The position numbers were made by a program, and so were the translations under genes. Below are positions 9,728-18,220 of a DNA stretch of 64,000 nucleotides, in pieces (positions within the stretch are counted from its first letter, which is position 1; each line of letters opens with the position of its first letter). Source of the DNA: SZUA-35 sp963781035 (lineage in GTDB: Bacteria; Actinomycetota; Acidimicrobiia; Acidimicrobiales; SZUA-35); contig CAWAEN010000004.1 in assembly GCA_963781035.1 (NCBI GenBank), forward strand, positions 1,116,001-1,180,000, read 5' to 3'. The notes below the pieces were generated by a model. It did not search any database and was not told the DNA's origin. It saw only the letters and a program-made list of their open reading frames with translations.

Positions 9728-10744
9728 TCAGCCCTTCACGGAACCGGCCAGGATGCCCCTGACGAAGAACCGCTGGAGGCTGAAGAACACCACGAGGGGA
9801 ACGAACGCCTGCACGAACGCGGCCGAGGCCAGGAGGTGTTCGTTTCGACCGAAGTCGCCTGCGAGGTTGGCGATGCGGATCGTCGTGGGGAAGGCCTCCT
9901 GGCTGGAGGAGAGCATGACCACGGCGATCAGATAGTCGTTCCAGGTCCAGAGGAACTGGAAGATCGCGAACGCGGCAAGCACGGGAACCGACAGCGGCAG
10001 CACGAGACGCCAGAAGATCGTGAAGTGATCGGCGCCGTCGATGCGGGCACTCTCGAACAGATCCTTCGGGAGTCCGCTGATGTAGTTGTGCAACAAGAAG
10101 ATGGCGAACGGCATTGCGAACCCGGTGTGGGTCAACCAGACCGCCGTGCTGGTTCCGGCCAGATCGAAGTCGGGGAAGATCGTGATCGTCTTGTCGAGGA
10201 ACGGCAGCGTGAGATGGGCGCCGCCGATGTAGAGCTTCAGCAAGGGGATCAGTGCAACCTGGAGGGGGATCGCGAGCAGCGAGACCACGACGATGAAGAT
10301 CTTCTCCCGCCCCTTGAACTCGATCCAGGCGAACCCGTACGCCGCGAACGCAGCGACAGCGATCGGGATGATCGTGGCCGGAATGGCGATGGCGAAGCTG
10401 TTGAGCAGCGAGTCGCTGAGTTTGGCGGTCGAGCTGGCCGAGAACACGTCGGCGTAGTTGTCGAACGTGAGGTTCTCGAGGTTGATGATGCTCTGTTCCG
10501 ATGCCGGCAACTCCTGGTTGCCGGCAGTGAGGAACTGCCAGAAGCCGAGTCCGCGCTGTCCTGACTTGGGCCGGAAGGAGTTCACGAACAGTCCGAAAGT
10601 CGGAATGACCCAGATGACCACGATGACCCACAGCGGCAGGGCTCGGAGGAACCCGTAGATGCGAGACGTCAGACTGCCGTCGCCTGGGGTGCCATTGCCG
10701 CCGGAGGCACTGCCGAGGACTTCGTTCTTCGTTGTGACGGCCAT
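9728..10744 (-). CDS. Carbohydrate ABC transporter permease, MalG-like
   Basis: Inner-membrane permease of 338 aa with six predicted membrane segments. It carries the EAA loop that docks the ATPase (ESARIDGADHFTIFWRLVLP), placed normally near the C-terminus. The ATG overlaps the stop of the preceding permease as TGATG, indicating translational coupling. Together with the upstream permease and binding protein it forms an importer for an oligosaccharide of the glucoside type. No ATP-binding subunit is encoded nearby, so a shared MsmX/MalK-type ATPase elsewhere is expected. Confidence 0.93.
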   Translation of the reverse strand: MAVTTKNEVLGSASGGNGTPGDGSLTSRIYGFLRALPLWVIVVIWVIPTFGLFVNSFRPKSGQRGLGFWQFLTAGNQELPASEQSIINLENLTFDNYADVFSASSTAKLSDSLLNSFAIAIPATIIPIAVAAFAAYGFAWIEFKGREKIFIVVVSLLAIPLQVALIPLLKLYIGGAHLTLPFLDKTITIFPDFDLAGTSTAVWLTHTGFAMPFAIFLLHNYISGLPKDLFESARIDGADHFTIFWRLVLPLSVPVLAAFAIFQFLWTWNDYLIAVVMLSSSQEAFPTTIRIANLAGDFGRNEHLLASAAFVQAFVPLVVFFSLQRFFVRGILAGSVKG

Positions 10745-12835
10745 CAGACTGCGGCCTCCTTCTGCATGCGGCGAATGTTCATGACCATGACGGGCAGAAC
10801 CGAGAGGAACAGGAGAATGGCGAGGGCTGCTCCCGTTCCGGTTCGGCTGAACTGGAAGGACTGACTGATCATTCGGTTGGCCAACACATCGGTGTCGAAG
10901 TTGCCGCCCGTCATGACCTTGACGATGTCGTAGACCTTCGTGACTCTGACGATGATGGTCGTGACCACCACCCCGATGGTCGGAGCGATCTGGGGGATCG
11001 TGATACGCCAGAACACCTGTGTGTCGTCTGCTCCGTCGATCTTGGCCGCCTCGATGAACTCGGAGGGTACTGCCTTGATCGCGGCCGAGAGGATGACCAT
11101 GGCAAAGCCGGTCTCGATCCAGAGGAGGACCACCATGAGCCAGAAGTTGTTGAACGGGCCTGTCTCGAGGAAGGTGATCGGGTTGGGAAGCACTTCGCCG
11201 GTGGCGACACCTTCGGCGTTGGTGACGATGGTGTAGCCACCGATGCCTTCAGCCGCGGTGCGGAAGGCGAGGTAGATCGGTATGAGAGCGGCAAGGCCCC
11301 ACCCGACAACACCGGCCTCACGATGGACCGGGGCGGACTTGATGGCCCGCCAGACGAAGAAGGCGGCAAGGGCGACGAAAATGGCAACGAACAGCCACTT
11401 GGCCGGGAAGTTGAACAACTCGAAGTCGAAGATGCCGACGCCGAGATTCGTGAACCGTTCGGGATCGTAGTCCGCCACGTCACCTCCCTTCGGAGCGGCA
11501 CCGGCGGTCTTCGAGCCGAGCCAGGCCCACATCGAGTTGAGGACGCCGGTCTGTGGTTTGTTGAGGTTCTGACTGCGATACATGAAGCGCCAGATGATGC
11601 TGGCGCCGACGAACGAGATCGCCATTGGCATGAAGATGAGGCTCTTGGCGATCCTCTCGCCCTTCGCTCCATCAGACCAGGCGGCAACGGCAAGGCCCAT
11701 TCCGGTGGCGAAGAGGGTGACGGTGAACACCCACCAGATGTTGTTGAAGATCGTGCCCCGCAGGACCGAGAAGATGCCGAATGCGAGGAGCACCAGGCCG
11801 GCGGTCGAGATGAATCCGGTCTGCGGCGACCAGTCGCGAACACGTCCGGTTCGTTTGCCCTCCGCCATGGCCAGAGCAATGCCGAGTAGGAGAAGCGGGA
11901 GCCCGAAATAGAAGAGCCGACTGGTGAAGAGATCGGCCCAGTTGCCGACTTCGAAGTTGTCGGTGTTCCAGTCGCCGTTGAGTCTGATGACACCGGAGTA
12001 GTTGTCGGCGCCGACGAAACCCTCGCCGTCATCGTTCCGGAAGGAGAGGATGGCCGTGATGATCGCCGGAAGGACGAGCGTGGCGGTGATGAACAACAAC
12101 GCCGGCGTCATGAAGATCCAGGCCCGCGACTTCTGATCCATGACGGTGCGGGCGTTGGCGTCTGGGTGCCGGGTCGAGCCCAAGGCGAACCCCATGAGCG
12201 CAGCCGGAACGAGAGCCGAGATCAACGTCTCGGCCAGGGGGCCACCGCCGAGATTGGCTGCCCCGAAGCTGCCGAGAATCCACCCGATGGCGACGAACAC
12301 GGCGAGGGTCGGCAACAACGCCTTGTTGCGAAGTGTCGCCCACGCTGCGCCGAGAACTCCGAACCCGACCGGCCAACCGATCAAGGGGCCGGTCTGGAGC
12401 CGCGGCATGTATGCGGTTTTGAGGGTGAACCCGATGATCAAGCCGACGATGACCCCGGCGCTGACGCCGATGATCATGCGCTGCTTCTGATCGGTGGCCC
12501 TCGACAAGCGCGTAGCCGATCGCGCCGCCGATCAATGTGCCGGGGACGGCCCACCACAGCAGTGCCACGATGTTGCCGAGGACCACCGTGGGCTCGCGTT
12601 CGTTGCCCCACGTGAATGCATCACGGGCCGACTCCATGCCGCCGGCATGGGTGATCAGCTGATTGCCGTGCATGATCGAGAAGAAGATGAAGCCGACGAG
12701 CCCGCCGGCCAGGATCGAGAACCGCGTCCAGTTCTTGGTCGTCTGATCGAAGATCAGATTGAGTCCGACCCACAGTGCAGTGAACGCTCCGACTGCAATC
12801 ACCACACTGAGCACAGTCACGAACAGCTTCGTCAT
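10744..12835 (-). CDS. Carbohydrate ABC transporter permease, MalF-like, with long N-terminal membrane extension; one frameshift
   Basis: Starts at the ATG at 12835 after a clear Shine-Dalgarno (AAGGGGAACC). The first about 110 codons (MTKLFVTVLSVVIAVGAF to GGAIGYALVEG) encode several membrane helices; near 12500 the frame shifts by one base at a GGG run and continues as ATDQKQRMIIG through the canonical permease. Total about 695 aa, far longer than MalF homologues, because of a roughly 250-residue N-terminal multi-pass region and a large insert. The EAA loop (EFIEAAKIDGADDTQVFWRI) is intact. An alternative is two overlapping genes, the second starting at 12507, but removing one G at 12500 gives a continuous reading frame. 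Confidence 0.85.
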
Positions 12836-12944
12836 GGTTCCCCTTCGTCGATCCTTCGGCCGGGGGAGTATTCCACGCGATCGCCGCGAGGGACAGTACA
12901 AACGCACATTGGGCGTGACAAGGGCTCTTTCAGACACCTAAAAC

Positions 12945-12980
12945 GCGAACAGGCGCCGGCCGGAGCCGACGCCTGCTCGC
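12945..12980 (-). terminator. Hairpin with T-run between binding-protein and permease genes
   Basis: Arms GCGAGCAGGCG and CGCCTGTTCGC (one G-U type mismatch) enclose an inner GGC/GCC stem, and on the minus strand the hairpin is followed by GTTTTAGG. This is a terminator-like structure 65 nt after the binding-protein stop and 110 nt before the permease start. It probably acts as a partial terminator that keeps permease expression below that of the binding protein. Confidence 0.6.
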
Positions 12981-13046
12981 TTCTCGATTCGCGTGTGCGA
13001 AACCGATTCGTGGTCACTCAGCCGCCGCAGCGGAGAGCGTCACGGA

Positions 13047-14453
13047 TCAGCTGGGCCAGGACGCCTCGATCTTGTCTGCTGCTTCCTGCGCATCCTGCTC
13101 ACCGTTGACAGCGGAGGTGCCCTCGGTCCAGAACGTGCCTGCACCGACGTCGCCGGGCATGAGATCTGACGCATCGAAGCGCACGACATCTGCGCCGGTG
13201 AGGCTGGTGATCATGCTCTGCTCGAGCGGGGCGTAGCTCTCGAGCTCGATGCCGTTGATGGCGGTGAGGAAGCCGGAGAGGTCGCCACCGTTCAGCTCGC
13301 GCTGGGCGACCTGACGAGCGTTGGCGTACTCAGGGGTGCCCATGAAGTTCATCACGGCCCACACCTCGGGAGCATCGCGGAAGGCGGCGGCAAGGGTGCC
13401 GGCGCCGAGCACGGGTGCGCCCTCGTTCGACGGGAAGTAGAACACGTCGACGGCATCTTCGGAACCATCGGCGAAGGCGGTGCCTTCATCGAACTGGTTC
13501 GAGAAGAACGAAGCCTGACGGTGCATCATGCAGTCGCCGGCGACCAGGGGTGCACCGTTGGCCTGGAAGGCGGTGGAAGCGATGGTGCCGCCGGAGGCGA
13601 AGACCATGTCCGGGGTGTTCCAGAGGTCGAGCACGGCCTGCATCTGGGCAACGACACGCTCGTCGTTGAACGGAATCTCGTGGTTGACCCACTGGTCGTA
13701 GACATCCGCACCTTCGAAGCGCAGCATCATTTCCTCGACCCAGTCGGTGAACGGCCAACCGGTGGCCTGGCCGGATTCGATACCGACACACAACGGGGTG
13801 TCGCCATTGGCGATCATCTCGCCGGTGAGGGCGACGAAGGCGTCGAACGTGGTCGGGATCTCGTAGCCCTTCTCAGCGAAGAGGGCCGGCTTGTACCAGA
13901 CGAGCGACTTGATGTCGGTCTTGACCGGAACACCGACCTGGGTGCCATCGACGTTGCCGAAGATGGTCCATGCGTCGCTCCAGTTGGTTGCGACGGTGGC
14001 AGCAACATCATCGGGAAGAGCCTGGAGAATGCCATCGCGATAGAAGTCGGCGAGCTTGCCGGGCTGAGGGAAGACCGAGATGTCCGGCGGGGCGCCGGCG
14101 TCGACCTGGATGTTGACTTCGGACTCCCAATCGGCGGAGCCGGTGTAGGTGATCGTGATGCCGTGCTGGGCACCGAATTCGTCCATGACGGCCTGGATGG
14201 CTCCGGCCTCTGGCTCGGAGCGCTCGGGACCGGTGATGGTCACTGCGGTGCCGGAGAGGTCGACTTCTTCCATCGCCTCGGTGGTGTCGGAGGTGTCATC
14301 TGCCTCGGTCGTGTCGGACGTGTCGTCCTCCATGGCCTCGGTGGTGTCGGTGTCTCCGGCTGTTTCTGCGTCATCATCCCCGCTACACGCTGCTGCCACC
14401 ATTGAGAAGGCGAACAGGAGTGCAAGCAGAGTCTTCCATTGCGAAAGTCGCAT
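13047..14453 (-). CDS. Extracellular sugar-binding lipoprotein of an ABC importer
   Basis: Solute-binding protein, 468 aa, delivering a sugar to the two permeases encoded downstream. The signal peptide MRLSQWKTLLALLFAFSMVAAACSG ends in a lipobox (VAAAC) giving a lipid-anchored mature protein. The mature N-terminus is a Thr/Asp/Glu-rich linker with repeated DTTEA and SDTTEA units (about residues 25-63). The fold shows the family 1 pattern, e.g. YTGSADWESEVNIQVDAGAPPDI and PVKTDIKSLVWYKP. The start at 14453 is chosen because of the signal peptide and GAAAGGG 7 nt upstream, not the in-frame start at 14588. It is first in the operon and is preceded by a LacI-type operator. Confidence 0.93.
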   Translation of the reverse strand: MRLSQWKTLLALLFAFSMVAAACSGDDDAETAGDTDTTEAMEDDTSDTTEADDTSDTTEAMEEVDLSGTAVTITGPERSEPEAGAIQAVMDEFGAQHGITITYTGSADWESEVNIQVDAGAPPDISVFPQPGKLADFYRDGILQALPDDVAATVATNWSDAWTIFGNVDGTQVGVPVKTDIKSLVWYKPALFAEKGYEIPTTFDAFVALTGEMIANGDTPLCVGIESGQATGWPFTDWVEEMMLRFEGADVYDQWVNHEIPFNDERVVAQMQAVLDLWNTPDMVFASGGTIASTAFQANGAPLVAGDCMMHRQASFFSNQFDEGTAFADGSEDAVDVFYFPSNEGAPVLGAGTLAAAFRDAPEVWAVMNFMGTPEYANARQVAQRELNGGDLSGFLTAINGIELESYAPLEQSMITSLTGADVVRFDASDLMPGDVGAGTFWTEGTSAVNGEQDAQEAADKIEASWPS

Positions 14454-14536
14454 TGGTAACCCTTTCCATCTTTGTTTGAGCCCGACGTCGTCGAGCGTTC
14501 TCCCCGACATCGAGAACCAGGCAATCCGGCGCTCGA

Positions 14537-14550
14537 TGTAAGCGCTTACA
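14537..14550. promoter_or_regulatory. LacI/GalR-family operator TGTAAGCGCTTACA
   Basis: A perfect 14-bp palindrome with the central CG and AA-TT framing typical of LacI-family operators (consensus core AAnCGnTT-like). It lies 84 nt upstream of the binding-protein ATG, where it would control the whole sugar operon. No LacI-family gene is in the window. Confidence 0.75.
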
Positions 14551-14636
14551 GTCGTAAGCCGGGATGACGATAGCTGGGTCCGATCCAATCCGCGTGTCAG
14601 GTGACGAAACCGTGTCGGTCGAGCGACGACACCCCG

Positions 14637-15077
14637 TCAGGGCGGGTGTGTCGTGCCGCCATCATCCGGCTCGTCGTTGGCCTGGCCGTTTTCGGGATGT
14701 GAGCGTTCCCCCTGGCGGGATCGTGCCCACCTGGTGGTCTCGTCCCTGGCTTCGACCTCGGCCGGGATGGCTCGATAGCTCTTGTTCCAGGAGCGGGTGC
14801 GGACGAAGGATCGCAAGAACGCACCGATGTAACGGGTGCTGAATCGCCAGATGCCCGCCTCGTCCCACTGGCGAACGTGGGTCAGCTCGTGGGCGATCAG
14901 TGCACTGGTCCCGTCATCGGAGACGTCTTCGGCGAGGAACACGTGGTGGCGCAGCGTGATGCCGACATATCGTCCCGGAAGCGCCGGGATCTCGTGGAGC
15001 CTCACCCGTTCGGCGAGAGGGCGGGGCAGGTGGCGGTAGCTCGCCAGCTCAGCGTTGTTCAGTGGGCGACCGGGCAC
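14637..15077 (-). CDS. Small putative zinc metalloprotease-like protein (HELTHVRQWDEAG motif)
   Basis: 146 aa. The key feature is HELTHVRQWDEAG at about residues 66-78: HExxH followed by a Gln-Trp motif as in DUF4157/minimal gluzincin-like proteins of actinobacteria, with nearby LHEIPALPGRYVGITLRHHVFL. There is no signal peptide or membrane helix. The tail is hydrophilic. The GTG at 15077 is chosen because TAGCGT lies 7 nt upstream and longer frames would run into the divergent UbiB gene. A peptidase activity is inferred only from the metal-binding motif. Confidence 0.6.
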   Translation of the reverse strand: MPGRPLNNAELASYRHLPRPLAERVRLHEIPALPGRYVGITLRHHVFLAEDVSDDGTSALIAHELTHVRQWDEAGIWRFSTRYIGAFLRSFVRTRSWNKSYRAIPAEVEARDETTRWARSRQGERSHPENGQANDEPDDGGTTHPP

Positions 15078-15084
15078 GTCGACG

Positions 15085-15090
15085 ACGCTA
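15085..15090 (-). promoter_or_regulatory. -10 hexamer TAGCGT of the small metalloprotease gene, leaderless
   Basis: On the minus strand TAGCGT ends 7 nt before the GTG at 15077. Confidence 0.55.
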
Positions 15091-15130
15091 GCCCGCCCGC
15101 CGGGAGCGCTCGTTTCGGGCGTGGGGTGCG

Positions 15131-15136
15131 TACCCT
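15131..15136 (+). promoter_or_regulatory. -10 hexamer TACCCT of the UbiB-like gene, leaderless
   Basis: TACCCT ends 6 nt before the GTG at 15143. It is divergent from the promoter at 15085-15090, only 40 bp away. Confidence 0.6.
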
Positions 15137-15142
15137 CGCGTC

Positions 15143-16654
15143 GTGGTCGATCGAGCGACGTCAGAAGCCAACGATTCAGGTCCGAGAGTGCTGTCTCGTC
15201 TCGTGTTCGCGGCGGCGGCTGCAGGGGCCGTGGCCGGCGGCGGACTGCTCGTGAGCAGGCTCTCGCGAGGACCGGTTGCCGGCGGGCGAATGTCGGTTCG
15301 CAACCTGCGGCTGGCCAGGTTGGGAGCCAGGAGCGGCGGCCGCTGGGCCGTCCACCGGGCCCGCCGGACCTTCGCCTCGGCCGAGCGGGCGAGCGAGCTC
15401 GACACCGAGTTCGAGCTGAAGACCGCGGCCGACGTCGCGGCCGAACTCGGGAACATGAAGGGTGCCATGATGAAGATCGGCCAGATGGCCAGCTACATCG
15501 ACACCGGCCTTCCCGATCATGTACGCGACACGCTGGCCTCGCTCCAGAGCAACGCTCCACCGATGTCGAGCGAATTGGCGGCCGAACAGGTCGAGTCCGA
15601 GCTCGGGGCACATCCCGATCAGCTCTTCGCCGAGTGGGATCCGGTACCGATTGCGTCTGCCTCGATCGGTCAGGTCCATCGTGCGATCACCTTCGATGAC
15701 CGAGCCGTTGCCGTGAAGGTGCAGTATCCGGGTGTGGCGGAGGCGGTTGCCGCCGACCTCGGCAACGCCGACTGGCTGTTCGCCATGTTGGCGTCGCTCT
15801 TCCCCGGCCTCGAGCCGGGCCCGGTCGTTGCCGAGTTGAAGGAACGGCTCACCGAGGAGCTCGACTACGTGGCCGAGGCGAGGAATCAGCGCTACTACGC
15901 CGAGTTCTTCGACCGCCATCCGTTCATCCATGTGCCGCACGTCGTCGACCAGTACTCGACCGGCCGAGTTCTCACCACCGAGCTGGCCACCGGCGCGACC
16001 TTCGCCGAGGTCGTCACCTGGAGCCAGGAGGAACGCGATCTGGCGGCGGAGACGCTGTTCCGGTTCTCGTTCGGTTCGATCTACCGGCTCCACGCGTTCA
16101 ACGGTGATCCGCATCCGGGCAACTATCTGTTCGAGAAGGGTGGTCGGGTCACCTTCCTCGACTTCGGACTGGTCAAGCGATTCAATCCCGGCGAGACGAA
16201 GCTGTTCGAGGACCTGATTCAGTCGATGGTGATCGACCGCGACGGCCCCGCCTTTCGGGCCATCGTCGAGGACGCCGGGTTGCTGAGTGCCGACGCTCCG
16301 TTCACCGATGAGCAGGTCGAGGAGTACTTCCAGTTCTTCTACCGATACGTGATGGAGGACGGACTCGTCACCATCGATCACGCGTACGCATCCCAGGGGG
16401 TCTCACAGCTCTTCGATTCGAGCTCGGAACACGGAGAACTGATGCGTACGTTGAATGTGCCTCCGTCGTTCGTGGTGCTCCAACGCATCACCCTCGGGTT
16501 GATGGGCCTTTTCGCTCGGCTCGAGGCCACCGCGAACTGGCGCCGGATTGCAGAAGAACTGTGGCCGTTCGTGTCGGCTCCTCCGTCGACACCGACCGGG
16601 GAAGCGATCGAGGCATGGCGACAACGACGGGGTCAGTCGCGTTACGGCCTCTGA
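15143..16654 (+). CDS. UbiB/ABC1/AarF family atypical kinase
   Basis: 503 aa. UbiB-type protein-kinase-like ATPase; relatives support quinone or lipid metabolism at the membrane. Diagnostic features: the KxGQ motif in MMKIGQMASY (about residues 110-119), the A-rich nucleotide loop ASASIGQVHRA, VAVKVQYPG with the invariant Lys, the ExD pair in LTEELDYVAEARN, the catalytic loop NGDPHPGNYLF and the metal-binding FLDFGLVKRF. A hydrophobic stretch near residues 15-40 may associate with the membrane, and no C-terminal double membrane anchor of the canonical UbiB type is evident. It overlaps the ferrochelatase gene convergently by 13 nt. Confidence 0.92.
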   Translation: MVDRATSEANDSGPRVLSRLVFAAAAAGAVAGGGLLVSRLSRGPVAGGRMSVRNLRLARLGARSGGRWAVHRARRTFASAERASELDTEFELKTAADVAAELGNMKGAMMKIGQMASYIDTGLPDHVRDTLASLQSNAPPMSSELAAEQVESELGAHPDQLFAEWDPVPIASASIGQVHRAITFDDRAVAVKVQYPGVAEAVAADLGNADWLFAMLASLFPGLEPGPVVAELKERLTEELDYVAEARNQRYYAEFFDRHPFIHVPHVVDQYSTGRVLTTELATGATFAEVVTWSQEERDLAAETLFRFSFGSIYRLHAFNGDPHPGNYLFEKGGRVTFLDFGLVKRFNPGETKLFEDLIQSMVIDRDGPAFRAIVEDAGLLSADAPFTDEQVEEYFQFFYRYVMEDGLVTIDHAYASQGVSQLFDSSSEHGELMRTLNVPPSFVVLQRITLGLMGLFARLEATANWRRIAEELWPFVSAPPSTPTGEAIEAWRQRRGQSRYGL

Positions 16655-17685
16655 GACGACGTCGCTGGACGACCTGTTGGCCGACTCGGAGCAGAGCAGT
16701 GTCCCTCGGGGCAGCTGTCCGGCCATGGACCGCTGGAGCCGAGGTGGAGGCGCGGGCCCTCGTTGATCTGCTCGTCGAGCAGTTCTCGGATCATCGACAC
16801 GAACCGAGGGTGGGTGCCCACTGTGCCGGCCCGAGTCATGCGGACACCCGCGGCTGCGGCCGCGTCGGCTGCTTGGGTGTCGAGGTCGAACAGCACCTCC
16901 ATGTGATCCGAGACGAATCCGAGTGGCACGACCACCACGTCATCGACCGAGCGCTGGTGGAGTTCGGTGAGGTGGTCGACGATGTCCGGTTCGAGCCACG
17001 GCACCTGTGGGGGGCCGCTGCGGCTCTGGAACACGAGATCCCACGGGTCGTCGACACCGGCGAGGTCGCAGACGATGGCGGCGGCCTCTCGCAGCTGCGC
17101 CTCGTAGTCGCACGAGGCGGACATCGACAGCGGGATCGAGTGCGCCGTGAACACCACACGGGGTGGACCGGCGTCGGCGTGCACGGTCCGGTGCTCCTCG
17201 ATTGCAGCCCGTAGACGTTCTGCGGCAGGCTCGCAGAAGCCGGGGTGGTTGTAGAAGAGTCGAAGCTTCTGCAGCGCGATGTCACCGTCGGTCACGAGTG
17301 CGGCGGCAGCGTCGAGATTCTCCCGGTATTGCCTGCACCCGGAATAGGAACCGAAGGCGGACGTCACGAACACGAACGCCTTCGTGACACCGTCGGCCAC
17401 CATCTCTGCCACGGTCTCGTCGAGGTACGGAGCCCAGTTTCGGTTTCCCCAGTACACAGGCAGGTCCATGCCGTGATCGGCGAACTCGTGCTCGATGGCC
17501 GTCTTCAGCGCCCGGTTCTGGGCGTTGATCGGCGAGACGCCGTCGAAGATCTCGTATTGCCTGGCCACCTCGGCCAAGCGCTCGTCGGGGACGTTGCGGC
17601 CCCTGACCACGTTGCGCAGGAAAGGGATGACGTCGTCGGGACCCTCGGGTCCCCCGAACGACAGCAAGAGAAAGGCGGTCGTCAT
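16642..17685 (-). CDS. Ferrochelatase (probably coproporphyrin ferrochelatase)
   Basis: 347 aa. Inserts Fe2+ into a porphyrin; in Actinobacteria the substrate is usually coproporphyrin III. Family motifs: LLSFGGPEGPDDVIPFL at the N-terminus, the active-site His in VFTAHSIPLSM, SCDYEAQL, FQSRSGPPQVPWLEPDI, and the metal-site Glu in PLGFVSDHMEVLFDLD. Cys117 in SGCRQYREN together with C-terminal CPEGHC (Cys325 and Cys330) suggests an iron-sulfur cluster like that of mycobacterial enzymes, although spacing differs from those I know. It follows whiB by 28 nt on the same strand, so the two may be co-transcribed, placing heme synthesis downstream of two regulators. Confidence 0.93.
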   Translation of the reverse strand: MTTAFLLLSFGGPEGPDDVIPFLRNVVRGRNVPDERLAEVARQYEIFDGVSPINAQNRALKTAIEHEFADHGMDLPVYWGNRNWAPYLDETVAEMVADGVTKAFVFVTSAFGSYSGCRQYRENLDAAAALVTDGDIALQKLRLFYNHPGFCEPAAERLRAAIEEHRTVHADAGPPRVVFTAHSIPLSMSASCDYEAQLREAAAIVCDLAGVDDPWDLVFQSRSGPPQVPWLEPDIVDHLTELHQRSVDDVVVVPLGFVSDHMEVLFDLDTQAADAAAAAGVRMTRAGTVGTHPRFVSMIRELLDEQINEGPRLHLGSSGPWPDSCPEGHCSAPSRPTGRPATSSQRP

Positions 17686-17713
17686 GGAGAAAGTGTGCCG
17701 TGAGGGCCGAGAT

Positions 17714-18079
17714 TCAGGAAGCGACCAGCGCGCGGTCGATGTCCGGCAAATCCCGATCGTCTGGAACCTGGCGTGCGTTGTCCCGAGCCTGGATCACCGA
17801 GCGCCGACTGGGCGAGCGGGGAGCGTGTCCGGCTGCTGCGCGCTCCTCGTCGTTCTCTGCGCCCCAGAAGCCGTGCTCCCGGTTGAGTCTCGCCGTACGC
17901 CGGCACGGCAGCATCACAGGGCAGGAGAGGCAGTAGGTCTTGGCCAGAGCCTCTCGCTCGACTCGACGCTCCGGACGCTCGGCCGCGGGTCCGAAGAACA
18001 CCTCGGTGAGGCCCTTGCACACCGCTTCGTCCTGCCAGCTGAGATCGGTTTCGGGGTGGGCGGTGAACTCGGTGTCCAT
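17714..18079 (-). CDS. WhiB-family iron-sulfur transcriptional regulator
   Basis: 121 aa. Wbl protein, an actinobacteria-specific cluster-binding regulator that usually acts with the primary sigma factor. Four cysteines ligate the 4Fe-4S cluster: Cys21, Cys50, Cys53 and Cys59 (C-x28-C-x2-C-x5-C). The beta-turn motif is GFWGAENDEER (residues 70-80), a variant of G(V/I)WGG. The basic C-terminal tail SPSRRSVIQAR could contact DNA. AAGGAT lies 8 nt before the ATG. A perfect 11-bp-arm dyad lies just upstream (18107-18134). The gene sits between a CarH-like regulator and ferrochelatase, all on the minus strand. Confidence 0.93.
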   Translation of the reverse strand: MDTEFTAHPETDLSWQDEAVCKGLTEVFFGPAAERPERRVEREALAKTYCLSCPVMLPCRRTARLNREHGFWGAENDEERAAAGHAPRSPSRRSVIQARDNARQVPDDRDLPDIDRALVAS

Positions 18080-18106
18080 GGTCGATCCTTGGTGCGGGTG
18101 GGTCTT

Positions 18107-18134
18107 TTAGTGCTAAAGACAGTTTTAGCACTAA
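18107..18134. promoter_or_regulatory. Perfect inverted repeat upstream of whiB
   Basis: Arms TTAGTGCTAAA and TTTAGCACTAA are exact reverse complements separated by 6 nt. Each arm contains a TTAG-nn-CTAA near-palindrome, so this may be two adjacent operator sites. The element starts 28 nt upstream of the whiB ATG. A weak -35-like TTGCCT and a -10-like TAAAAC (minus strand, 18-nt spacing) would overlap it, so it is probably an operator. It resembles CIRCE turned inside out and is not CIRCE. Confidence 0.65.
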
Positions 18135-18220
18135 GACGCGGTCGAAGGCAAGCGAAAGTATCCACGTGTGGGGAAGGTCACAGTGTTCAGTTCGCCGGCA
18201 CCGGGTGGGTGTGGCCTGAC

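Noticed and set aside
9611..10564. Long plus-strand open frames opposite the sugar operon, topoisomerase and mannosyltransferase genes
   Set aside because: Composition is rich in Arg, Asp, Gly or Pro with no domains, as expected for antisense frames in high-GC DNA.
14537..14550. Catabolite-repression (CRE) site
   Set aside because: The palindrome resembles any LacI-family operator; CcpA-type control is not established in this lineage, so I kept the general LacI-family call.
18107..18134. CIRCE heat-shock operator
   Set aside because: The half-sites are in the opposite order and spacing from TTAGCACTC-N9-GAGTGCTAA, and no chaperone gene follows.
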